The notes below the pieces were generated by a model. The model had not been told where the DNA came from, did no database searches, and saw nothing but the letters and a program-made list of their open reading frames with translations. A stretch of 64,000 nt of DNA from Nageia nagi (lineage: Eukaryota > Pinophyta): positions 41,850,001 through 41,914,000 of the forward strand of contig JBITNC010000001.1 in NCBI GenBank assembly GCA_050084985.1. The letters run 5' to 3'. How positions within the stretch are numbered: the first letter of the stretch is position 1; each line of letters begins with the position of its first letter. Shown here piece after piece: positions 31,608 to 41,339 of this stretch. A program made the position numbers and the translations under genes.

Positions 31608-32440
31608 TGTTAACACATAAAAATGAATTTATGTTTTTAAATCAATAAATCAATGAAATATGCTTGGCTTAAATGTATGTTTTGAATGTATTAAAGTGAT
31701 AATATCAATGTTTGTCTTGAATATATATTTTATAATGATTATCTTGAATATTGCATGGATTATCTTGTTTATTAGTGTATTTATCTTGAATGTTGTGAAT
31801 TAACCTTATTTATGTAGATGCACGCCGACCTATAGGTGGTATTATCTATTATCTATATAAATAAGGGATCTAATAGTAAGTCCACGATAACAAGGATACA
31901 CATGATCCCGCGTATGGTCTTGTAAGTGGCTACCCCTTAAGGTATCTCTTGGTACCGCCTACAAGGCTGTGGTTTGTGTGCTTCCTTTCGTGAGCTATCC
32001 TGACATCTGCGATCTATCCTGATATCACACTGCTATCTGAGACATCTATACTGAATTTTTGGACTCAATCGAGAGGTCAAAACTATAGAACGAAGGCTGC
32101 TGGCACTCCCTTATGAATGGAAGAACACCGTCGGTGCTCTTATATCATTGAAACAGACCGCCCACGGTCCTCTTTTTGCATCCTCGCAGGTCACGACGTT
32201 GTTGGAAAGGCAGCTCATCATCAGTACATCGCCAATATATGCATCTTTCGTTGTTAGGTACGTTCCATGAGGTAAGTACACAAATCACAGTCTTGGTTGG
32301 TACAATTACACTTCTGAATTGGTTATTTTGTTAATTGTTATCTAGAATAAATTGCTATCCGTAGCTTAAATACAGATAATATTGAGTTTGTAGATATTTT
32401 CCTATTTACTTATTTGCACTCTCAATTTTATTTGTAAACA
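31608..32440 (+). repeat. 3' LTR of the PMD-carrying element
   Basis: 833 bp with TGTTAAC...GTAAACA ends, the partner of 24759-25611. It lacks the 21-bp internal duplication of the left LTR. Its palindromic units have lost symmetry by transitions; for example, the third unit reads AGACCGCCCACGGTCC. Confidence 0.95.
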
Positions 32441-32445
32441 CATAC
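32441..32445. other. target-site duplication CATAC, right
   Basis: Matches 24754-24758 and directly follows the LTR end at 32440. Confidence 0.93.
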
Positions 32446-33770
32446 ATATTGATTTTATGATCCAACTCTTATAACTACATTCTTAAGCTGACAACCTCTT
32501 CTTCTAATTTGCTATAATTTTCTACCTTAATGGTCAATTGTACTTCAAGATCTTCACATATTTTCTTGGATTCTTCTATATACACTTTCAAACATGTTAT
32601 GGTTTCATTTGCACCTTCGAGCTTTCTTGAGATTTTCTTATTCCTTTTTTATTTTGCATTTAATTAATCCAGAGCTGTAATTAATTCTTCTTCCAAATTT
32701 ACTTCCCCATCAATTTCTTCTTCATTATATTCATATTCTTCTTCTAGTTTTTCTTCTTTGAATGCCATGAAAAGAGCTTCACCTACTTCTTCTTCTAAAT
32801 CCTCACTAGAGAAATTATATGATGAACTGACATTTTGAAATTACCTTTTTTGAAATTTGGCTTTTTATTCCAATCACCTTTTTCTGTATATGATCCTTCA
32901 TCATTTTTGTTCTTCTTATTAAATGGACACTTATTGCAAAATGCCTGACATCTCCATAGTTGAAACATTTAAACTATAGCTTTCCTTTGTATTTACCTTT
33001 TCCCTTTTTTAGTTTTCAAATAGAATTTGCTTCCATTTCATATAATATCTCTTCTTTCTTATATTTTGGTTTTGTTTTTGTATTTTTCTAGTCTTTAAAG
33101 GCAACTTTCCTATCTGTAGATTTACATTTTTCTATTCTTATTTCATAAGCAGTTGAAGAGCCATGCAATTCATCCATAGTAAAAATGTTCATATTCTTAG
33201 CTTCTTCTATTACAAAAACTTTAGAATTAAACCTTTTAGGAAGATACCTTAATACATTTTTGATGATGATTGAATATTTAATTTCCTCACCTAGTCCTCT
33301 TATGGTATTGATGCTTTCATTTACTCTCAACATGTAAGACTCCATATTTCATCTTCATCCATTTTCAATCCTTTGAATTGATCTCAATATGTCTAAAGTT
33401 TAGCTTCATTGATATTGTCATCTCCTTCGTGAATGCTTTTTAGCTTGTCCCAAATTTGCTTTTTAGGCTTGCATATCATAAGCTTTACCAGTTCATTATC
33501 TAATAATCCATACATGATAGAATTTTTGGCCTTAGAATCATTTTCAAAGAGTTTCTTTTTGGTAGCATCATTCAAAAGAGTAGTGCATGGTGTATACCTA
33601 GTTTTTACAAAATCCCAAATATGATACCCCAATGCACATAGATATGTTTGAATCCTAAGTTTTCAAAAAGCATAATTAGTTCCATCAAATAGAGGTGCTT
33701 TGTTTGATGAGAAACCTTCACCTTTAGTCATTATGTCACTTCTCAAATCTCCTTAGTCGATTGAGCTTGA
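32446..33770 (-). pseudogene. copia gag, copy interrupted by the nested element
   Basis: In minus-strand order: an 80-codon stretch (33632-33393, with IWDFVKTRYTPCTTLLNDAT and IWDKLKSIHEGDDNINEAKL) and an 86-codon stretch (33345-33088, with LPKRFNSKVFVIEEAKN) form a UBN2-type gag. A knuckle-like stretch follows near 32935-32965, then Glu-rich and coiled-coil sequence to 32446. The frame is broken several times. The same order and sequence recur at 34950-36390. Confidence 0.83.
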
Positions 33771-33782
33771 TTAAGAACCTCA

Positions 33783-33793
33783 CTCTAATACCA
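33783..33793 (-). other. mutated initiator-Met primer site of the copia element
   Basis: On the minus strand TGGTATTAGAG, with one change from TGGTATCAGAG, lies just after the LTR end. The second copy at about 36389-36399 reads TTTGTACTAGAG and has decayed further. Confidence 0.75.
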
Positions 33794-33798
33794 ATTAT

Positions 33799-34431
33799 TG
33801 AACTAAACATGAAACTAAGAGGGGGAGGATGAATCAACGTATGTTAAAAAATTAAAGTGACTAGGAAATTAAATCAAGAAAAGCAAAAGACAAAACCATA
33901 CACCATAAAATACCAAATTTTTAGTGAAAACTTGATGTGGGAAAAACCATTATGCCAATGGAATGCTTGGGCTTCCACCCAAATTCAATCAAAAAATATG
34001 GATATCCTTTTACAAATTTCATAGCATCCACTATAGGGAATGGAACCAAATAGCCAAAAAGTTTGCAACACCCATAACATGGAGCATCGACTTCGATTAT
34101 CGAGCATTGAATTGATAAACTTAAAAAATTATATGGAAATCTTAATCTTGACATAAGACCCTAAATGGTATAGCTTTCTAAAATCACACTACCAACACTA
34201 AATTGAAGCACTGATCATACCACACAGCACTAAATTGATCTCACTATATTGCACCCAAAAAGAACTCTCTACACACTCTTCACACTCATTGAATAATATA
34301 AAAATTGACTTATTGAAATCCTCTTCATCTTCCCTTCTCTTACTCTTGGACTTTTGTATTTCTATCAATCACTGTCATCTAAATAATGAAAAATGGTTGC
34401 CTCTTTATTATCTTCAATTTCCATTCAAGCA
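33799..34431 (-). repeat. copia LTR, inner copy
   Basis: 633 bp with TG/CA ends (minus strand starts TGCTTGAATGG). It is homologous along its length to 36405-37034. Its outer tip at 34431 joins directly to copia internal sequence homologous to 24127 and beyond. Confidence 0.85.
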
Positions 34432-36400
34432 TAATTAAGGACTCCTTATTTTACTATTGTTGTTCTTTCTCTTGCCAAATATGTTTGCCTTCAACTTTGG
34501 GTTTTTGTACTGGTTTTTGATTTTCAGTAGCTTTTCTATTTTGTCTCATTGAGTCTATCTGAAATCCTTTATCATGAAATTGATATGGTGCAAAAGTACT
34601 TCTATAATTTCTTGCAATATGCCCAAAATTTTACTGCATAATCCATCAAAGGTAAAAAGGTATTTTTACTAGAAAAATTCCTTGGTCGTACTTTAAATTT
34701 GTAGTCTAACAAGTTGTAATAACCATTGCATTTAAAATAGTATCTAGAAAAGAAAAAATTGAACCTAGTTTATGGTCATTTCCATGAGTTCACAGGTGCT
34801 ATGAATCATATTCTCCTTTGATGTGAGACATTCATGAAACCATCATCATCCACATTCTTTTTATGCCTTGCCTAATCAACTTGTGCTTTCTTTTCTTTTA
34901 TATTAATCAATTATTCATTTGTGACCTTTGGTTCTTTTAATGATTCCCTTTTTCAAATCCAATGCCAAATTCACTGGATTTATTTTCTAGTTTTCTATGA
35001 GTTTATCCAGTACTCTAGTACCTCCTTCAAGTTTCTAATACATATTGATTTTCTAATACAACTCTTCTAACTACATTCTTAATCTGACAACCTCTTCTTC
35101 TAATTTACTACAATTGTCTACCTTCATGGTTAATTATACTTTAATATCTTCATAGATATTCTTGGATTCTTCTATCTACACTTTTAAACATGTTATGGTT
35201 TCATTTGTACCTTTGATCTTTCTTGAGGTTTTCTTATGCCTTTTTTTTTGCATTTAATTTATCTAGAGCTACAATCAATTCTTCTTCTAGATTTACTTCC
35301 CATCAATTTGCTTCATCACATTCATGTGCTTCTTCTAGTTTTTCTTCTTCGAATGACATGAAAAAATATTCACCTACTTATTCTTTTGAATCCTCACTAG
35401 AGCTATCATCTGATGAATTGACATTTTTAGTAATGAATCTTTTCTTTCTGAAATTGCCTTTTCTAAAATTTGGCTTTTTCTGCCAATCACCTCTTACTCT
35501 ATATGATCCTTCATCATCTTTGTTCTTCTTATTGAATGGAAACTTAGCTGTAAAATGTCTGACATGTCCATAGTTGAAACATTTAAATGATAACTTTCCT
35601 TTGTATTTACCTTTTCCCTTTTTCAATTTTCAAAAACAATTTGCTTCCATTTCATCTAATGTCTCTTCTTCCTCAAATTTTAGTTTTTTTGTTTTTTCTA
35701 GTCTTTAAAGGCAACTTCCCTATCTGTAGATTTACATTTCCTATTCTCATTTCATAAACAATGAAAGAGCCATGCAATTCATCCATGGTAAAAGTGTTCA
35801 TATTCTTAGTTTATTCTATTATAGAAATATTAGAATTAAACCTCTCAGGAAGAGACCTTAATACCTTTTTGACGATGATCGAATATTTAATTTCCTCACC
35901 TAGTCCTATTATGGCATTGATGATTTCATTTACTTTCAACATGTAAGACTCCATTATTTCACATTCATTCATTTTCAATCTTTCAAATTAATCTTGATAT
36001 GTCAGAAGCTTGGCTTCCTTGATCTTTTCATCTCCTTCATGAATGCTTTTTATCTTGTCCCAAATTTGCTTTGTAGTCTTGCATGTCTTAACACTTACTA
36101 GTTCACTATCTACTAATCCATACATGATAAAAAAAATTCCTTTGAATCATTTTCAGAGTTTTTTTTTGGCAACATCAGTCAAAGTAGTAGTGAGTATTGT
36201 ATACCTAATTTTTATAGAATCCCAAATATCATACCCTAATGCACACAGATATGTCTGCATTCTAAGTTTCTAAAAAGCATAATTAGTTCCATTAAACAAA
36301 GGTTTTTGTTTAATGAGAAACCTTCACCTATAGCCATTGTGTCACTTCCAGAATCTTCCTAGTCAATTGAGTTTGATTAGCAACCTCACTCTAGTACAAA
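34432..36400 (-). pseudogene. second copy of the copia gag and gag-pol spacer
   Basis: Uninterrupted duplicate of 24127-24753 plus 32446-33790. It contains the spacer with the second knuckle region (34440-35040), coiled coil, a C-F-N-Y-G-H-V-R-H-F knuckle (near 35560-35580, in an 82-codon stretch with Lys- and Ser/Glu-rich flanks), then degraded gag to a decayed primer site near 36390-36400. Stops and shifts differ from those in the other copy, so both decayed independently. Confidence 0.8.
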
Positions 36401-36404
36401 TTAT

Positions 36405-37034
36405 TGAACTAAAAGTTACATTGAGAGGGGGGATGAATCAATGTATGTTAAAACATTAACATGACTACAAAATCAAAGAAACAAAAGCAACACATAAAAG
36501 CATACATCATAAAATACTGAATTTATAGTGGAAACTTGATGTGAAAAAACCATTGTGCCAATGGACTACTTGGACTCCCACACAAACATAATTGAAAAAT
36601 GTGGATGACCTTTTACAAATTTCACTTCATCCACTAAAGGAAATGGAATCAACCAACCCAAATTTTTGTAGCACCCACTACACGGAGCACTGACTTCGAT
36701 TGCCAAGCATCGACTTGGTAAAACTATAAACTTATATGGAAATTTGAATCTTGACACAAGACCCTGAATTGTTTATATTTTTTAAATCACACTACCAACA
36801 CTAAATTGAAGCACTGATTACATCACACTATACCAAATCGATCTCACTATGTTGCACCCAAAAATAACTCTCTACACACTTTCCATGCTCATTGAATAAT
36901 AAAAAAATAGACTGCTTGAAACCCTCTTCATCTTCCCTTCTCTGACTCTTGGCCTTTTGTATTTCTATCAATTACTACTAGCCAAATAATAAAAAATGGT
37001 TTCCTCTTGGTTATCTTGAATTTCCTTTCAAGCA
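36405..37034 (-). repeat. copia LTR, outer copy
   Basis: 630 bp, minus strand starts TGCTTGAAAGG. It is the partner of 33799-34431 by alignment over its full length. Sequence to the right (from 37035) is unrelated. Confidence 0.85.
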
Positions 37035-38751
37035 CACACAACATATGTCAAATGTCCTCTTTTTTTTTTAATAACACTTTCAACACATGGGCATTCTTTT
37101 TTCTTTTTTTTAAGTAAGTCTCACTTCTTTTTAATATTATCACTTTGTACCATTTTAAATGAGAAACACTCTCTCATAAAAAAAAATAACTATTTTAAAT
37201 TTGTAATAAATATAAAACAAGTTTATATACAGTGCCCAACTCTTAATGAAGCATTTTGTCCAACAATACATGGACAAAGTATTGTGCACATTACTTGTTG
37301 TTTAACTTTGGGACCTCAAATTAATATAATTAAAGAAGAAAAGTTGTTCATCTCAGTGATTTATACATGAATAAACTCTTAAAAAACCAATTCCATAAAT
37401 ATAAATGATACATTTGAAAAAAAATGTCACTATTCACAAAGCTGCCCAAAACTAAAAAAAAGTAAGAAATTAGCTTTTTGCAATGCATACCAAATCTTCC
37501 TTAGATATTTGTTTGACTTGAAATTTGTATTATGTTCACCTTAATAATAAATACCTCTTGTAAAAATTTCAATCCTCAAATATTTAAATATTTCTCATAA
37601 TTTCACTTGTAATAAGGCCTCCGATGCTAATTTTACATCTGTCTAACAAAGTGCAAACTTGTCCAAATAAATACCGATAATGCCACCAATCAACCTAAAC
37701 ACTAAGATAACACTTACAACATTGTTCTAAATTATTTTTAAAAATGCACAACATTGATCCATTTTGATCGAATACACCCTGAAGCAAAATTATCATGAAA
37801 ACAACAAAACTGTCCAAAACTTAAATTAGTTCTTTGGAACTATTTTGCAATTCTCACCGTTTCATCATACAAACTCCGTTTTGGTTGAAATTTAAAACAT
37901 TAACTACTGGTATATATATATATAAATAAATTAAATATTTTGAGATTCAACTCCTCATATTTTGCATAATATTTTGCTTTCAAAGTGGCCTCTGGGGCTA
38001 ATTTTGCAACAGTTAAAACTAGGAAAAGTGAGAAATTGTATTTTTATAACTCATACCATTTCTTTCTCAGATCTCTATTTAAGTTAAAATTTTAATTGTA
38101 TGCACATATTAGTACCAAATATGTTTAGTTATAATTTTGTGAGCTAACTCTTCATAGGTTTCTTAATATGCCACTTTCAAAGTGGCCTCTGGGGTTAATT
38201 TTATGACTATCCCAAAATTTGCAAAATTGTCCAACCAGGTACCAACATTGTAAACGATTAGTCCAAACTTTGAACTAACACTTAAAATACCATGATGACC
38301 TATTTTCAAACATGCTAACATGTTCCACATTTATCCATCCTATGTGAACACACACCAAAGCAACATTGACCTATTTCACCAAAATTGCCAAAAGATCCAA
38401 ACTAGTACCCGCTTCCAACCAACACTGATCCAATGCTGCAACTTCACTTCCAACTAAAAAATGAGACTTAAAATGATATGTTGGGCCATCCAACATATTC
38501 CATTGGCATGCATGTGCAACATTTTCAAGAATTGCACCTTAACTTTTGCAATTTTGACAACTTTGGCAACTTCTTGATAATTTTTGTAAATTTTGTAAAT
38601 TTGTATGAATAACCTCTAACAACTTCACTTGAACATAAAAATCATTCTCATAAGCATCGAACATGTTAAAAAAAGTACATATGAATGACTTTTGTACCAT
38701 TTGCAACTATTTGATAACTTTTGCAACTTTTCACACTAAAGCACATAGAAA
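37035..38751. other. non-coding AT-rich stretch with a diverged roughly 190-bp repeat
   Basis: CTTTCAAAGTGGCCTCTGGGG occurs at 37977 and 38174, 197 bp apart. A weaker form (AAGGCCTCC then ATGCTAATTTTAC) lies near 37613, about two periods earlier. Flanking phrases such as AGTGAGAAATTG and CATACCA also recur, so this is probably an eroded tandem repeat. Near 38500-38720 short phrases like TTTGCAACTTTT repeat. No coding similarity was seen. Confidence 0.5.
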
Positions 38752-39970
38752 CTAAAAATTCCTATGCAAGTGTTGAGCATATCTATGATATTGTGTTGAA
38801 AATAATGATAACATTATCATTGCACCTTGCTTAATAGCATTATCCATAGCATCAAAAAATCTAATACTATTCCTCAGAATATTTTCAAACTTCAATTTTC
38901 TAAAATATCTTGATACCATTTTCACAACTAACTCCTTATAAGGTTGCAAATTTTCATCTTTTTTATATAAAATTCATTAATTTGATTGATAATTAATTGA
39001 GAATCACCATAAACCTAAAGGTTCTTAATATTAAAATTAACAAATGCCTCAATCTCTAAATTAAAGCCTCATACTGAAACATATTATTTGTGCTTTCAAA
39101 ACTAAAGCTTATATGCCATAGGAATAATTCCACCTCAAGGATACATTAATACAATACCTAACCTATATTCTTTCAGATATTTGGAACCATCAAAATAAAG
39201 TGTTTATTTGTCCACTTCTTCCTCTTTTTCCCAAGAAATGATTTCATCTAGAAATTATTCTTTACATGGAGTGGAATCTTCACAAGGTGCTTCAACTAAC
39301 ATATCATCAATGGCATAACCCTTGATGGATTTTTGATTAATGTAAAGAAGATCAAACTCTTGTAATTGCATGATCCATTTTTATGGTATTTCTTGAAGTT
39401 GAGGCTTAGAGACAAAACACCTTAATGGATTAGCTTGACCAACCACAAAAGTTGTATTAATTATCATATAATGCAATACATTTTTATTTGTATGGATTAT
39501 AGCATAACCTAACTTTTCTATAAGAGTGTATTTTATTTCATAATCTAACAATTTTCTAGACAAATAATATACAACCCTTTCTTTATCTTCATCATTTTTT
39601 TGAACCAATGCTACCCCCAAGCATAATATATGGCTGAAATATACAAATATAAAGGCTTTGAATGATCAACAAGAGTAAATACAAGAGGATTAAGGAAACA
39701 TATTTTAATATCTTCAAAACCCTTTTGATAATCTTATTTCCAAGAAAAATTGATATTATTGTTTAGAAAATAAGCAAAAGGAGTTGTCCTATCTACCAAT
39801 TGAGCAATGAACCTCTTAATTGATTACAAATTTCCTTGAACATACCTAAGTTACTTGATATTCTTTAGAGGAGGCATATCCATGATAGATTTTACCTTCT
39901 TGGATCCACTTAAATGCCTCTTCTTGAAATAATATAACCTAATAATTAAATCAAAGGAGGCATGGCACTC
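38752..39970 (-). pseudogene. Tat-lineage gypsy RNase H pair (RT-RNase H plus second RNase H)
   Basis: In minus-strand order: the end of RT/first RNase H with GVALVQKNDEDKERVVYYLS and a K-Y-T-L-I-E-K block (39620-39381; connection region readable to about 39970). After an acidic spacer comes a second RNase H: T-L-Y-F-D-G-S-K, G-I-V-L-M-Y-P, M-A-Y-K-L, V-Y-G-D-S-Q-L-I-I-N-Q-I-N and E-N-L-Q-P-Y-K-E-L-V, ending with F-D-A-M-D-N (38752-38949). Two RNase H domains in series are the hallmark of the Tat clade. Frames shift several times. RT fingers/palm and integrase are absent. Confidence 0.8.
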
Positions 39971-40696
39971 TAGAGGAGGTTGCATCAAGTAGGGAAGACA
40001 CCACTACACCTATCCAAGGTGGTCCAAGATGATCAAATGTCCCAGTCTAGATAGCTCAACAAGGGACCCATTTAAATACTTTTAAATGAAATCTTTTCCA
40101 TTACAATTTGTGAAAAAAATCATTCAATTACTTTTAAAGAATATTTATACCTTTTTTAAGTTGATATTTTACAACTATGTATGTACATACCTTCTTGTAA
40201 TGTTAAATATATTTTATTTCCAAATATATATATTAACTTCAAAAAAAATATTATCATTATAATAAAAAAATACCTTTTCTCTCTTCCTCCTTTTTTTAAT
40301 ATTAAGAAAAGGAAATGCATTTTTATTTTTAATAAAACAAATACATAATTTTGGATATTTCTCCAAAAATTTAGTGTAAACAATTTGCAAAAGCTCATTA
40401 TAAGATTGCTTTTTAAGCAACTTTACCAAACTAACATGTAACCACAACATGTTAGTATAAAATATTGTAAAATAACAACATATTGTTACACTTGAGAAAA
40501 TGTTTACACCAAAAATTGTAATTAACATATAACCAAAAAAATGTTAGTATCATTGAAATTAATCTAAAGGTAATGTAAGAGAGAGAGGTTATCCCTTAAA
40601 ATTATTTTTACCTCACTAATGAAGTAGGAAGAATAACCTCCAAGTTGGAAGGAGTAGGAATGACATCAAATATGTTGAAGATGAGCCTCCAACAAG
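39971..40696. other. non-coding stretch with retroelement leader at its right end
   Basis: AT-rich with A runs near 40240-40270. The last about 110 bp (40585-40696) align in reverse complement with the leader after the LTR at 19632-20132 (CAACTTGGAGG and GAGGTAAAA). Nothing else is recognised. Confidence 0.5.
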
Positions 40697-41213
40697 GATT
40701 TGATACCAATTTAAGGAAAAAAGCCTAAAAGACTAAATCCCTAATTACCCAAGATCACATGAAAGCTCTCTCAATATTCTTAAGAGTTAATAACACAAAC
40801 TCAAAGTATAATTCACATACTATGACACTAATATAAAGTGGTTCCTCCAACCTAGGGATTACATCTACTAAATTAATATCTTCTTATTCTCAAAGAACAC
40901 TCTCTTACAAGACCTCTTTTTCACTTCTTCTAACAATCGTAGAGCAGAACTTTGCTACAAACTTGAGTGAGTGATCTCAAGGAGAGGGTATTCTATTTAT
41001 AAACTAAAATCCTCCCTTGGATCATCATTTTAAGCATTGTATAGTATCATAACATGCATAACCCTTTTACCCAAGGGGCATGCTTATGAGGTGGAGGGTA
41101 GGAAATGTTACATTATCACATTCAAAAGTACTTAAAAGGTATCTAGGGATACTTTTAAGTATTAGTGAATTTATATTAAGATACCATACAATAATTCATT
41201 ATATATTCCAACA
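40697..41213 (-). repeat. copia-type LTR and primer site, relative of 19632-20146
   Basis: The minus strand starts TGTTGGAATATATAATG at 41213 and ends near 40709, followed by TGGTATCAAATC (40708-40697), a decayed initiator-Met site. It is homologous along its length to the plus-strand LTR at 19632. No element body follows, so it is a solitary or truncated copy. Confidence 0.83.
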
Positions 41214-41339
41214 TTCAAATCCTAATACCTCATATTTTGAAAATACTTTGCAATATTAAATGTCTATAAGAAAAATATATAAGATAAAATTTCTAATTAT
41301 ATTTCAAACCTTAGATATTTACCTTACTGAATTGGTTAA

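Larger units (their letters stand above)
24759..32440 (+). mobile_element. nested non-autonomous gypsy-type LTR element carrying an antisense PMD gene
   Basis: A 7682-bp element with TG...CA ends, LTRs of 853 and 833 bp, a 5-bp target duplication (CATAC), a tRNA-Trp primer site, a gag ORF (25703-26920) and a purine tract before the right LTR. There is no protease, RT or integrase, so it depends on enzymes from elsewhere. Instead it carries, on the minus strand, a plant mobile domain gene with TATA box and introns (27301-29722), followed on + by three tandem-repeat arrays. Tandem arrays near the 3' end and antisense extra ORFs are described for Tat-lineage gypsy elements. It is inserted in the gag region of the minus-strand copia. 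Confidence 0.9.
20915..34431 (-). mobile_element. Ty1/copia element, interrupted by the nested insertion 24759-32440
   Basis: Minus-strand order: 5' LTR 34431-33799, primer site, gag (33770-32446), [nested element], second knuckle, protease, pre-integrase, integrase, RT and RNase H (to 21146), then purine tracts. Removing the insertion and one 5-bp duplication rejoins the copia sequence smoothly: the sequence on both sides aligns with the uninterrupted copy at 34432-36400. The 3' LTR is not found. All genes carry stops. Confidence 0.85.

Noticed and set aside
40156-40528. Minus-strand frames of 80-104 codons
   Set aside because: Phe/Ile/Lys-rich, from AT-rich DNA, overlapping each other in different frames, with no domain.
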